From contig NZ_AP023439.1 of assembly GCF_014701095.1 (NCBI RefSeq), forward strand, positions 5,878,001 through 5,942,000: DNA of 64,000 nucleotides, read 5' to 3'. Below, piece after piece: positions 33,201-39,690 of this stretch. The notes beneath the pieces are model-generated. The model saw only the letters and a program-made list of their open reading frames with translations, did not search any database and was not told the origin of the DNA. Both the position numbers and the translations under genes were made by a program. This DNA comes from Streptomyces tuirus (GTDB taxonomy: Bacteria; Actinomycetota; Actinomycetes; Streptomycetales; Streptomycetaceae). Positions within the stretch are counted from its first letter, which is position 1, and each line of letters begins with the position of its first letter.

Positions 33201-34197
33201 CCACGACCTCCTGAGGGCTCGGCGGTTCCGGCAGTTCGTAGTCGACGGCGCCGGTGAACTCGTCGGCGGTCATCCGCTCCTCGCCGATGACGGCGTCCGC
33301 GGGGAACGGCATGCCGAACACCCGCGCGGCCACGTCGCGAATGCCCCCGGTCTCCTCGGCCTCCTTGCCGGGCGCACCCTCACCCAGCGTCGCCGAGGTC
33401 GCCACCGGGCAGATCGACCCCAGCGGCCTGCCGGGCCGGGACGCGCCGGTGGCGGCGGCCAGCCGGCGCAGCAGCATCGCCACGTCGGTGCCCTGGGCGC
33501 CGTCGTACGTGTGGAACTCGTCCAGTACGACGTACGCGGGCTCGGCGCCGTCCCACAGGCTGCGGTCCTCACCCCGCTGCAACAGCAGGTCGAGCATCTT
33601 GTAGTTGGTGATCAGCACGTCGGGCGGCGAGACGCGCATCTCCTCGCGGCGCGTCATCACCCGCCGGAAGTCGGTGTCGGGCCGGTCGCCGATGTACAGG
33701 CCCGCCGTCACCTGGGCCAGCTCCGGCCGTGCCAGATACTCCCCGATACGCCCGGCCTGGTCGGTGGCGAGCGCGTTCATCGGATACAGCAGCACGGCCT
33801 TGATCCCGGCCCGCCCCTCGGCCTTCTGCCGCCGACAGTGGTCCAGTACGGGGATCAGGAAGGACTCGGTCTTGCCGGACCCGGTGCCGGTCGTCACCAG
33901 CGTCGGCTGGGCGGGCCCGTGCAGCGTGGACAACCGCGCCCAAGCCTTGGCCTGGTGCCGCCACGGGGCGAACCCCGGGAAACCGGCCGACCACTCCAGC
34001 TCCCGCTGCCAGCCGTCGTCGGCGACGTGGAACGGCGTCCTGATCCGCAGGTAGGGCCCGCGGAAGATACCGGTCTCGGGATGCCCGAGGAAGCGTTCGA
34101 GCGCGCTGCGGGTGTCTTCGTCGGCGAGGGCGTACGTCGTCGTGAGGTACTGCGTCAGACTGCCGCGGAGCTGCGCGGCGGCCATGGTGGGCTTCAC
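27250..34197 (-). CDS. Giant DruE-like helicase with DUF1998 and C-terminal nuclease-like domain
   Basis: A 2315-residue protein. An SF2 helicase core has Walker A TGTGSGKTES (about residue 104), LDEFHTYDGAQGTDVAM (about 226) and QRAGRAGRRTGNALV (about 1130), the MrfA/DrmA type. A DUF1998 module follows, with Cys cluster CREKGLDGCHQC (about 1750) that should bind zinc. Near residue 1890, YLDGYAYHATREHNRLADD...RTRLRADGLRVFQLTYHD resembles Vsr/DUF559-like nuclease folds. Size and order match DruE, the defining protein of Druantia defence systems; DrmA-DrmB fusion is the alternative. The chosen GTG has GGGGGA six bases upstream; ATG four codons on is possible. It is coupled to the RelE-UvrD gene rather than to known Druantia partners. 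Confidence 0.85.
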   Translation of the reverse strand: MKPTMAAAQLRGSLTQYLTTTYALADEDTRSALERFLGHPETGIFRGPYLRIRTPFHVADDGWQRELEWSAGFPGFAPWRHQAKAWARLSTLHGPAQPTLVTTGTGSGKTESFLIPVLDHCRRQKAEGRAGIKAVLLYPMNALATDQAGRIGEYLARPELAQVTAGLYIGDRPDTDFRRVMTRREEMRVSPPDVLITNYKMLDLLLQRGEDRSLWDGAEPAYVVLDEFHTYDGAQGTDVAMLLRRLAAATGASRPGRPLGSICPVATSATLGEGAPGKEAEETGGIRDVAARVFGMPFPADAVIGEERMTADEFTGAVDYELPEPPSPQEVVAVSGGPDVEARPDLLDLDALATRMLGRSGLNAFRVGRLLKRHDFTHGALSLLSGEPVDEWSLRDRLARFGYSWGRTARENPRLVLQALSRFVALLSAARDPDSDERRPRPLLHIEAHLWVRPVTRVLRGVGRTPEFRWYEDDRTAARRAALNAAPPGDEDPDASSGGYPSSASGKPLPGADTAPRPAQVHLPAVYCRNCGRSGWAALSPEADPQQLVMAQDRIWRAGVGRDKRRLRYFISATARERRQALDALTGARPSDGGVDPLSVVVLDGGQGTYRLPTVDDDGDLVDASFALAVLDKKAADRAAKDDRCPACHTDNSIRFLGTARAALASATVTQLFTGGDIALVPEERKTLLFNDSTQDAAHRAGYVANASYKFSLRSLLAHNLDESGAPTALNDLIGHVLDSVDDPEALAAVVPPDLHDEPGVDRLLSGRGTGDARTWRLIGERLAFATVMEFGLRSRMGRTLELTRTAAAEVAVADPDRITDLARDLHLALPGQLLAVGGLPTPERYLAYVRGLLERLRLRGAVRHRWLDTWIKEAGGDRYLISGRRPDGMPAFPEGVAPPRFLLDGQKDRTEFDSLTGRLGWYQDWTRRCLDLDAAGATEYLRRLLPALADAGVLSVRTARDRQTRVYGLQPGHIEVRLLDDAVVNKAFVACEDCRWQQVVMPERRTRWYGHPCPRYRCKGRLTAPHTNRSAAEAEVSSFGSGPLVPERDYTRDYYRRLYLTGGTFRVVTAEHTGMLSRPERERVERAFKAGTHYTDPNVLSCTPTLELGIDIGDLSAVLLGSLPAGPANYVQRAGRAGRRTGNALVVTFGGRKARDLYYLDEPREMIVGTILPPGCYLSAVEILRRQYTARLLDLAARGELRTSDGEVLAPLPRLSSALFGTSGWCEDFADAARTHGAALVEEFLALFPGGSDVRDPDRPDGAGVSAHAEEELRAYATSGIARALQEAEEDWTGRREELRRRIAAIDEAAEQLAQSDESQARERRELLAERRGAGDLLRELSQSSAHATLVDLGLLPNYSLTDTTTRLEATLYWTETPGEEDDTGAAAAEQGAVRKVYRSETRDYERSRKLALTELAPGNSFYVNGYRHVVRALDVGSPERRAWSVWRLCPACGYVRTEEQNTDPCPRCHGREIADAGCVQRVLRPRRVLSRDKRDDARVRDDRDERDHRRYAVLTTVDIDPDRLAPGSWRHDTAVFGVDFTRHATIRTLNLGLDREDGSSTVPLAGQDVRLNPFYVCTECGGATADGRPVVDTPQHALTESLAASTPAAQHHQLWCARRRVRKPVAGEGEQQGMGQDVPLLLAHELTTEAVRILLPASVARVKERLASFTAALFVGIAARYGGDPDHIDIAEATMPDHGGDLDADWPRRFLVVYDRLPGGTGYLHRLSSADGFREVLLEARDVIERCACREKGLDGCHQCLLRRVPAAEYDKVSRGEVRQMLDELLGADGEGWRTSPVATTRHIPLQRQAESDLEILFIDTLQDWAKLTESKAAADTYTTSAGTYALDLRLTAPDGATVSWRVSQQRALDGTRPDILLERLDTPGPRVALYLDGYAYHATREHNRLADDAMKRTRLRADGLRVFQLTYHDVKEWRQRIKDTGYAGAGPADPVWEPYGAAGQQRARDYYDRVGRGLPGELAETVWVNPARLLLAYLRSPDPERWRRRAEAAAAGLSGADGVRATALTGEEAGEGLRAALRGDMPAGGAGPVRLLSGPDASGCRLVLAADGRRTPPVWTGLTVLDDGDAALSDEPAHKRRWRAWLYWSNVLQFLEHGGGDSAQLTTSMLDGFTPEVLTLTGGEGWLTSTRTPVLSPADELAPVGVAPVPAVPAVGSGETVAPRPSADEARGGEAPGRDPGWDRVIEYLDPEEPGLTDLAHALADAAVPAPQDGYELDGHGWQAELAWPAARIGVVLGPRPDGDEPDFEAQDRDKAFSAAGWTVHTAAEWDRAAMIARLTERRHDSDTIRDGEPKR

Positions 34198-34296
34198 GAC
34201 GGTCCCCCTTGCGATGCCGGTGCCCTGGTGATCGGTTACCACCGTATAGGGGGTGGCTGACAGCCTCGATACGGTGGTGGACCGGTCCTGACCTGG

Positions 34297-34944
34297 CTAG
34301 GCGGTCTTCGTCCAGACGGACATGTCTTCGGCGAAGTCCCGGAACGACCGGTTGTTGCCGGCCGGGCGTGTGGTGACGTGTCCGCCCTTGACCGCCGCCT
34401 GCATGATCGTGGGGGCGTCGGACTCCCGGTACGGGGGCTTGCCCAGGTGTCTGACGAGGTGCTCTTTCGCCTTCTCCAGCCTGGCTAGGTCACGACGGCA
34501 GTCGGCTTCCCGCAGCCGCCAGCCTGGCCTGACCTTCGGGAATGCCTCGGGAAAGAGCATCAGCCAGGCCTCGATCTCGTAGGCCGCCAGAGCCAGTGCC
34601 GAGGGGCAGTCCCTGAAGGTGGCGCGCATCTCTTCGGTGATGCGCCTGCGGAGTTTGTCGTAGGTCTCGTCGGCGACGCCATCGAGATCGACATGTATGA
34701 CCACCCCGGCCAGCTTTGCCTTGTCCGCGACGCCAAGGGCGAACCTCTTGATCTCTTCCAGCCGGGGAGAGAGCTTCGCCTGGGCACGCGCGAGCCGTAT
34801 GGGCTTCTTCATGTTGATCACCTCGGGGCAGCCGCCCGGGTGCAGGGCCGGGACGAGATGCCGGAGTACCTCGCGGTCGTAGTTCCCCTCCCCGGCCACC
34901 ACGATGACCGAGCGTTGGCGTCCCCGAGCGGTCTTCGCGCTCAC
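34297..34944 (-). CDS. TOPRIM-like (DUF4276-type) partner of an AAA ATPase
   Basis: A 215-residue protein. SVIVVAGEGNYDREVL near the start (Glu 19) and VVIHVDLDGVADE (Asp 86 and Asp 88) are spaced like the Glu and DxD of TOPRIM nucleases, as in OLD-family proteins and DUF4276. Further on, LALAAYEIEAWLMLFPEAF is a pattern I associate with DUF4276, which is often found beside AAA ATPases. The GTG forms a GTGA overlap with the ATPase stop, so the two are a coupled pair. I infer a two-subunit, OLD/Gabija-like DNA-targeting unit. Metal-ion dependence and target are unknown. Confidence 0.7.
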   Translation of the reverse strand: MSAKTARGRQRSVIVVAGEGNYDREVLRHLVPALHPGGCPEVINMKKPIRLARAQAKLSPRLEEIKRFALGVADKAKLAGVVIHVDLDGVADETYDKLRRRITEEMRATFRDCPSALALAAYEIEAWLMLFPEAFPKVRPGWRLREADCRRDLARLEKAKEHLVRHLGKPPYRESDAPTIMQAAVKGGHVTTRPAGNNRSFRDFAEDMSVWTKTA

Positions 34945-36323
34945 AGTCCACCTCCGAGAGCACCCGCGTACCAGAGATCGCCCATCGGCTCGTACTCGGA
35001 CTTCTCGATGACCCGCTGTGTGTCCTCCGGCCGACGGGCCGGGATACGGGAGGCGCCGCTCGGCAGCCGCTCGCACACGACGAGCTCCTCTGCTTCCAAC
35101 TCGTTGACCAGGACAGGTGAGTGGGTTGTGACCAGGAACTGGCCACGGACGCTGGCCTCGCGAAGCCTGCCCGCCAGCAGGCTCAGGGCATGCGGGTGGA
35201 TTCCGTGGTCGATCTCCTCGATGCATGTCAGCAGCGGAGGTTCCGGGTCGTGGAAGATCGCCAGCATGCACAGGATGCGGACGGTTCCCCAGGACGCCTC
35301 CCTCAGGCGGGTGCGCCCACGAAGGCCTTCTTCCTCCAGTTCCACCTGGACCAGCGGGGAGCCCGGGATGAGTTCCAGGTGAATGTCCCGGATCTGCGGA
35401 ACCACGGTCTTGACGTCCTCCAAGAGGTACGTCCAGGCGTCCCTGTCCTCCCTGAGGCTCAGGAGGAAGTCGGCGAGGTTCGATGCGTCGCTCTCCAGAT
35501 ACCGGCCCCGCTCAGTGACCGACGACGGATTCCGAGCAGCCCGCACATCGGGGTCGAACACCCGGATCTCGGAAAGATGCCGACTGATTTCGCGCATGGC
35601 CCGCCGGGTCGGAGCGGTTTCCGGAAGCGGCAGTACCTGGTCCCGGTGGAGGGCGGATGCCATCCGCCCGATGCTCTCCGGTTTCTCCGGGTGGTCGGCC
35701 TCCAGCGGGCTGCTGACCGTCAGAGAACCCCTCGTCAGCTCGACCGAGGTTTCCGTGCTGTCCGCTGGGTGCTGTGTGAACTGCTCCCGACGGTACGTGG
35801 TGTGGCGCTCGCCGGCTCCTTCGGGAAGTCGAGGTCGGGAAACACTCAACTCGTAACGATCCGGCGCTTCCTCCGAAGCGAACTCGGACCAGATGCCCTC
35901 GACCCCCACCGTGATCCGGGACACCGGTTTCCGGCCCCCGCGGAAGGCCAGGACATCGAATCCGCCGTGCTTTTTGAGCGTCGGCTCGATCCCGTCCTTG
36001 GTGACATCCCCCAGGAACTCCAGGGCATGCAGAACATTCGACTTGCCCGCCGCGTTGGGCCCGACCATGACGGTCAAAGGCCCGAGCGGCAGCTTCGTGT
36101 CGGTCAGGGTGCGGAAGTTCCGCACGGTCAGACCGAGTATCCGGTGGTTCAAGCCTCGCGCCCATCGTGGAACGGCCGGGCCGACGACGACCCGGGCATC
36201 GAACTGGTCGGCGCACGGCGGACGGTCCCTGAGACAGGTCTGAGTGCCGCTCAGTTCCCCACGTGAGCCGTCCACTTGGTACGTCCGACCACCGAGCATC
36301 ACGAAGCGTACAACTTGCGTCAC
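34941..36323 (-). CDS. AAA/SMC-like ATPase (AAA_15/AAA_21 type)
   Basis: An ABC/SMC-type ATPase of up to 460 residues. LTVRNFRTLTDTKLPLGPLTVMVGPNAAGKSN contains the Walker A (about 88-95 in the longest frame); LLTCIEEIDHGIHPHAL is Walker B, followed by LVTTHSPVLVNELEAEEL with the switch His. The middle is a helical insert, as in OLD and RecF-like ATPases. The first 55 or so residues are atypical and the true start may be later (homologues usually begin just before VRNF); no convincing ribosome site was found. It precedes the TOPRIM-like gene with a four-base overlap. Together they resemble a split OLD nuclease. Confidence 0.8.
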   Translation of the reverse strand: MTQVVRFVMLGGRTYQVDGSRGELSGTQTCLRDRPPCADQFDARVVVGPAVPRWARGLNHRILGLTVRNFRTLTDTKLPLGPLTVMVGPNAAGKSNVLHALEFLGDVTKDGIEPTLKKHGGFDVLAFRGGRKPVSRITVGVEGIWSEFASEEAPDRYELSVSRPRLPEGAGERHTTYRREQFTQHPADSTETSVELTRGSLTVSSPLEADHPEKPESIGRMASALHRDQVLPLPETAPTRRAMREISRHLSEIRVFDPDVRAARNPSSVTERGRYLESDASNLADFLLSLREDRDAWTYLLEDVKTVVPQIRDIHLELIPGSPLVQVELEEEGLRGRTRLREASWGTVRILCMLAIFHDPEPPLLTCIEEIDHGIHPHALSLLAGRLREASVRGQFLVTTHSPVLVNELEAEELVVCERLPSGASRIPARRPEDTQRVIEKSEYEPMGDLWYAGALGGGL

Positions 36324-36503
36324 ACCGTCACCAGGTACTTGCGCACTTCAGCCATGCAGACTGAAAGGGCTCTCTTTTCGCATGCCTTGACTTCCGCGGA
36401 CCCTGGCGGTGAGGGAAAGCGCGCGGGCAGTGCCGAGGGGGAGCCGCGATGTCCGAACCGGTTCGGACACCCCTGCCAGGGGCCCCCAGGCTGGACGGGT
36501 GTG
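36324..36503. other. Gap between AAA ATPase and IS110 element
   Basis: No gene is supported here. It should hold the leftward promoter of the ATPase pair. It contains the 18-bp palindrome listed separately and a small CCCC-N5-GGGG hairpin at 36470-36482, near where the insertion element begins. Confidence 0.55.
36451..36468. promoter_or_regulatory. 18-bp perfect palindrome next to the IS110 element
   Basis: GTCCGAACCGGTTCGGAC is a perfect palindrome between the ATPase gene and the left end of the insertion element. It may be an operator for the ATPase pair or the structure the element used as a target. Function is undecided. Confidence 0.45.
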
Positions 36504-36524
36504 GGTTCTCCCCCCCCATTACCG

Positions 36525-36700
36525 TCTTCGTAGCCCCGCAACGGGGTTACCGGCCTTCGGAGTTGGCATGACTACCTCCCCTTGTCGAGTGCATGGCCTG
36601 GGGGGTGGTGTCACCAGCTCCGGAGGCACTGACAGACCGCTGATTAGGGGCATGACCACCGACTTCTTCGCAGGTCGGGAGGCTCTTCGTAATGTGGATG
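36525..36700 (+). ncRNA. Candidate bridge RNA of the IS110 element
   Basis: The 5' noncoding region folds into stem-loops expected of an IS110 bridge RNA. CCCCG-CAA-CGGGG (36534-36546) is followed by CCG-N5-CGG, and then a long stem (about 36571-36580 with 36601-36610, some G-U pairs) that encloses an unpaired 17-18 base loop, the form of a target- or donor-binding loop. A palindrome CTCCGGAG (36618-36625) starts a second domain. Extent and loop roles are guesses from inspection. Confidence 0.45.
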
Positions 36701-36753
36701 TGGCGATCAGTGCCGTGGCAGGGCCGGACGAGTACGACCGGAGGACACCGCAC

Positions 36754-37956
36754 GTGATCGACACCGGCGACATCGACGTCTACCTCGGCCTGGACGTCGG
36801 CAAGGGCGAACACCACGCCACCGCGCTCACCCCGGCCGGGAAGAAGACCTTCGACCGTAGACTGCCCAACAGCGAACCCAAACTCCGCGAGGTCTTCGCC
36901 AAACTGCAGGCCAAGCACGGCACCGTTCTCGTCATCGTCGACCAGGTCGCCTCCATCGGCGCCCTGCCGCTGACCGTCGCCCGCGAGCTCGGCTGCCATG
37001 TCGCCTATCTGCCCGGCCTGACCATGCGGCGGATCGCCGACCTCTACCCCGGCGAGGCAAAGACCGACGCGAAGGACGCGTTCATCATCGCCGACGCCGC
37101 CCGGGCAATGCCTCACACGCTGCGGTCGGTCGACCTCGACGACGAGACGATCGCCGAGCTGCAGATGCTCGTCGGCTTCGACGACGACCTCGCCGCCGAA
37201 GCGACTCGCCTGTCCAACCGGCTGCGGGGCCTGTTCACGCAGATCCACCCGCATCTGGAACGGGTCCTGGGCCCGCGCATGCAGCACCCGGCCGTGCTCA
37301 GGCTGCTGGACCAGTTCGGCTCGCCGGCCCAGATCCGCAAGGCCGGACGCCGACGGCTCGTCACCCTGATCCGGCCGAAGGCGCCCAGGATGGCCGAACG
37401 GCTGATCGACGACGTGTTCTCCGCGCTGGACGAACAGACCGTCGTCGTCCCGGGCACGGATGCGGCCGCGCTGATCGTCCCCAGCCTCGCCTCCTCGCTC
37501 CAGGCCGTGCTCGACCAGCGCAAACTGCTGGCCCACCGGATCGAGGAACTCCTGGAGGCCCACCCTCTTTCCAAGGTCCTGATGTCCATGCCCGGCATCG
37601 GCATCAGGACCGGAGCCCGCATCCTCATCGACGTCGGTGACGGCACCGCGTTCCCGTCCGCCGCCCACCTCGCCGCCTACGCCGGCCTCGCTCCGGCGAC
37701 CCGGACCTCCGGGTCCTCCATCCGCGGGGAACAGCCCTCACGGAGAGGAAACAAGCAGCTCAAACGCGCCTTCTTCCTCTCCGCGTTCGCCGCACTGGCC
37801 GACCCGGCCTCCCGCACCTACTACGACAAGAAGATCGCCCAGGGAAAGCACCACACCCAGGCCATCCTCTGCCTCGCCCGACGCCGAGCCGACGTGCTCT
37901 TCGCGATGCTCCGCGACGGCACCTTCTACCAACCACCAACCCCGACCACCCCTTGA
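36754..37956 (+). CDS. IS110-family transposase/recombinase
   Basis: A 400-residue IS110 recombinase. The N-terminal RuvC-like DEDD domain has YLGLDVGKGEHHATAL (first Asp), the DQVASIGALPL strand and AKTDAKDAFIIADAAR (last acidic pair). The C-terminal Tnp20 domain has LMSMPGIGIRTGARILIDVGD, FPSAAHLAAYAGLAPATRTSGSS, with the proposed nucleophile Ser region, and GNKQLKRAFFLSAFAAL. Length matches the family, so it looks intact. The GTG start is chosen because GGAGG lies nine bases upstream; the same frame is open 115 codons further but over the noncoding end of the element. Confidence 0.92.
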   Translation: MIDTGDIDVYLGLDVGKGEHHATALTPAGKKTFDRRLPNSEPKLREVFAKLQAKHGTVLVIVDQVASIGALPLTVARELGCHVAYLPGLTMRRIADLYPGEAKTDAKDAFIIADAARAMPHTLRSVDLDDETIAELQMLVGFDDDLAAEATRLSNRLRGLFTQIHPHLERVLGPRMQHPAVLRLLDQFGSPAQIRKAGRRRLVTLIRPKAPRMAERLIDDVFSALDEQTVVVPGTDAAALIVPSLASSLQAVLDQRKLLAHRIEELLEAHPLSKVLMSMPGIGIRTGARILIDVGDGTAFPSAAHLAAYAGLAPATRTSGSSIRGEQPSRRGNKQLKRAFFLSAFAALADPASRTYYDKKIAQGKHHTQAILCLARRRADVLFAMLRDGTFYQPPTPTTP

Positions 37957-37995
37957 CCAAAGTCATAGGGGCACCCCCCCGGGGGCCGGTTGTGC

Positions 37996-38580
37996 TCAGC
38001 GTTGGTGCAGGCGCTTCAGGGCCAGGGAGAGGCCGACGCCCTTCGCGTGGTGCTTGAGGCGTTTGTGGTCGGGGTCGCGGTCGGTCTCGATCGTGAACCT
38101 TCCCTTCTCCCGGTAGTACCTTTCGGCTTCGAAGTCGAAGAGCATCACGTCGTCGGCGGTCATCGGATTCTCGGACGTCGTCCTGTCCGAGAACGTCAGC
38201 GCTCCTTTGAAGAAACAATCCGTCTCCGAGGTCACCCTGACCACCAGGCCGCCCTTCACGGTGAGGCAGTAGTCGTACAACGCAGTCACATCCTCGTCCG
38301 CCTGATTCCCTTCTCCGCGCTCCTTCTTGTGCCAGGACCGGGACTGCAGTACCCAGAAGTCGTCGGTCTCCGTCCGTGGGACGTCGAGGGTGTAGGTCTC
38401 CTGCCGTGTGAACAGGCCGAACAGCCCACTCCTGACCTGGCGGGTTCGCTCCGACCGTTCGACGACCTGGCGAGTCCTGCGCGGAACGCGGGTCTCCCGG
38501 GCCACCTTTTCCGCGTAGCGCCGCAGCCGGTTCCAGTCCAGTTCGCTCCGCTCGTAGGCGGCTCTGCTCGGTCCGCTCAC
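37996..38580 (-). CDS. Hypothetical protein, last gene of the TPR-CHAT operon
   Basis: A 194-residue soluble protein I do not recognise. The first 65 residues are basic and helical (RRYAEKVARETRVPRRTRQVVERSERTRQ); the rest looks alpha/beta, with LDVPRTETDDFWVLQSRSWHK, ALYDYCLTVKGGLVVRV and FDFEAERYYREKGRFTIETD. No signal peptide or membrane span. GAGGAAG lies about five bases before the GTG start. It follows the membrane-protein gene by 64 bases and its stop lies just outside the IS110 element, so transcription of this operon may continue into the element antisense to its recombinase. A role as partner of the CHAT protease is inferred from position only. Confidence 0.65.
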   Translation of the reverse strand: MSGPSRAAYERSELDWNRLRRYAEKVARETRVPRRTRQVVERSERTRQVRSGLFGLFTRQETYTLDVPRTETDDFWVLQSRSWHKKERGEGNQADEDVTALYDYCLTVKGGLVVRVTSETDCFFKGALTFSDRTTSENPMTADDVMLFDFEAERYYREKGRFTIETDRDPDHKRLKHHAKGVGLSLALKRLHQR

Positions 38581-38644
38581 CGTGCTTCCTCTCCCTCGCC
38601 TTTTCCGGGTGTATGACCACTGAGCCAGGCCGTGCGGTGTGTGT

Positions 38645-39313
38645 TCACGGCGGGCAGGAGTCGACGGCTGCCAGGGACACGACCTCGGCGGTCGGCACCC
38701 GGCGCGGGGTACCGGCCTCGTCCGTGAGGATGGTGAAGGTCTTGGCCCCGCTGGTCAGCTCGCCGCAGAGGACGGCTCCGGGCGTCACCACGAGCACCCG
38801 GGGCCGCGCGTCCTGACCCTCGGTCGGGGTGTCGCGTGGAAGCCACCAGGACGTCAGCGTCATGGCGACGATCACGGGCAGGGAGATGAGCAGCGCGATC
38901 CTGGCCCTGCGGACGTCGGACCAACTCCTCGCCGCGGCAGCGGCTTTGTAACGGGCCAGGGACCCGTAGCGGCTGCGCACCCGGTCCCGGTCGACCGGTC
39001 CCGAACCACCCACCGCGGAAGCGCGCGACGCGGCCCACAGACCGAAGAGCGCCACGGTGAAGCCGAAGCCCAGGACGACGGTGACGACACCGCGCCAGGC
39101 GGGGTTCAGGTCGGCCATCCTGCCGGGCCCGCCCAGCATGAGCCCGGCGGCCATGACGGTGACCAGCAGCCCCAGTCCGGTGCGCCACTGTTCCGCGCTG
39201 GCCTGGGCCCGGGTGAGCGAGTCCTCCGCGTACTCACGCCATGCCGCGTCCTCCGCGAGTTCGCGCTCACTCAGTGGAGAGGCCGGCTCCCGGTATCGCG
39301 CCGGGGGCGTCAT
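38645..39313 (-). CDS. Three-span membrane protein in the TPR-CHAT operon
   Basis: A 222-residue membrane protein. Hydrophobic spans are at about residues 46-62, 74-95 and 138-157; between the second and third is an Arg-rich loop (RDRVRSRYGSLARYK). The N terminus is acidic and cytosolic-looking, and the last 60 residues after the third span (RPRVLVVTPGAVLCGELTSG...PTAEVVSLAAVDSCPP) would be outside the membrane and contain two Cys that may pair. Its ATG overlaps the preceding stop (ATGA). As a membrane component coupled to a CHAT protease it could be the target or anchor of the protease. No family was recognised. Confidence 0.7.
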   Translation of the reverse strand: MTPPARYREPASPLSERELAEDAAWREYAEDSLTRAQASAEQWRTGLGLLVTVMAAGLMLGGPGRMADLNPAWRGVVTVVLGFGFTVALFGLWAASRASAVGGSGPVDRDRVRSRYGSLARYKAAAAARSWSDVRRARIALLISLPVIVAMTLTSWWLPRDTPTEGQDARPRVLVVTPGAVLCGELTSGAKTFTILTDEAGTPRRVPTAEVVSLAAVDSCPP

Positions 39314-39690
39314 GCGATGTCGTCCCGGAGCACTTCGATGGTGAAGGTGATGCCGCAGCCCGTCGTCACGCCCGTGGGCCGGTTCTCGTGCGCGAGCTCG
39401 CAGTTGCACGTCACGTTGATACGGGTGTACGGGTCCGGGGTCCCCGCCGTGTCATCGCCGAGCACGCCCGACTCGCCGGCCGCGGTCAGGATCTCCTCGC
39501 CGGAGATGTCCCCCAGGCAACGTGGGCAGGCGCCGCTGATGACCGCTCGGGTGATCCCGCCGGAGCTCTCCACGACCGCTCTCAGTTCCGGGTCGTCCCC
39601 GACGCACATGGTGAAGGCGGCTTTCGTCCACCTGTAGGCCAGTGGTTCGTCGAGCTCGTATTTCAGGTCCTGATGTGCGCGGGGCGTCAC
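39310..39690 (-). CDS. Small Cys-rich protein in the TPR-CHAT operon
   Basis: A 126-residue protein with a probable zinc site: CPRC at residues 55-58 and CNC at 95-97, with another Cys at 112. The first half (LAYRWTKAAFTMCVGDDPELRAVV) and the last strand (GITFTIEVL) suggest a small alpha/beta fold. It could be a zinc-ribbon adaptor. The GTG start overlaps the TPR-CHAT stop and its own stop overlaps the membrane-protein start, so stoichiometry is probably controlled by coupling. I do not recognise a named family. Confidence 0.7.
   Translation of the reverse strand: MTPRAHQDLKYELDEPLAYRWTKAAFTMCVGDDPELRAVVESSGGITRAVISGACPRCLGDISGEEILTAAGESGVLGDDTAGTPDPYTRINVTCNCELAHENRPTGVTTGCGITFTIEVLRDDIA

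Larger units (their letters stand above)
36504..37985 (+). mobile_element. IS110-family insertion sequence (approximate ends)
   Basis: The element holds one DEDD recombinase gene, about 250 bases of structured noncoding sequence before it and about 25 bases after it. IS110 members lack inverted ends, so borders are estimates: C-rich runs at 36510-36517 and 37974-37980 mark the likely ends. The long 5' noncoding part places it in the IS110 rather than the IS1111 subgroup. It separates the ATPase/TOPRIM pair from the TPR-CHAT operon and sits immediately after the stop of the last gene of that operon. Confidence 0.7.

Noticed and set aside
34945..36216. Plus-strand frames opposite the AAA ATPase
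   Set aside because: Antisense shadows without motifs; the minus strand has clear Walker A, Walker B and switch His.
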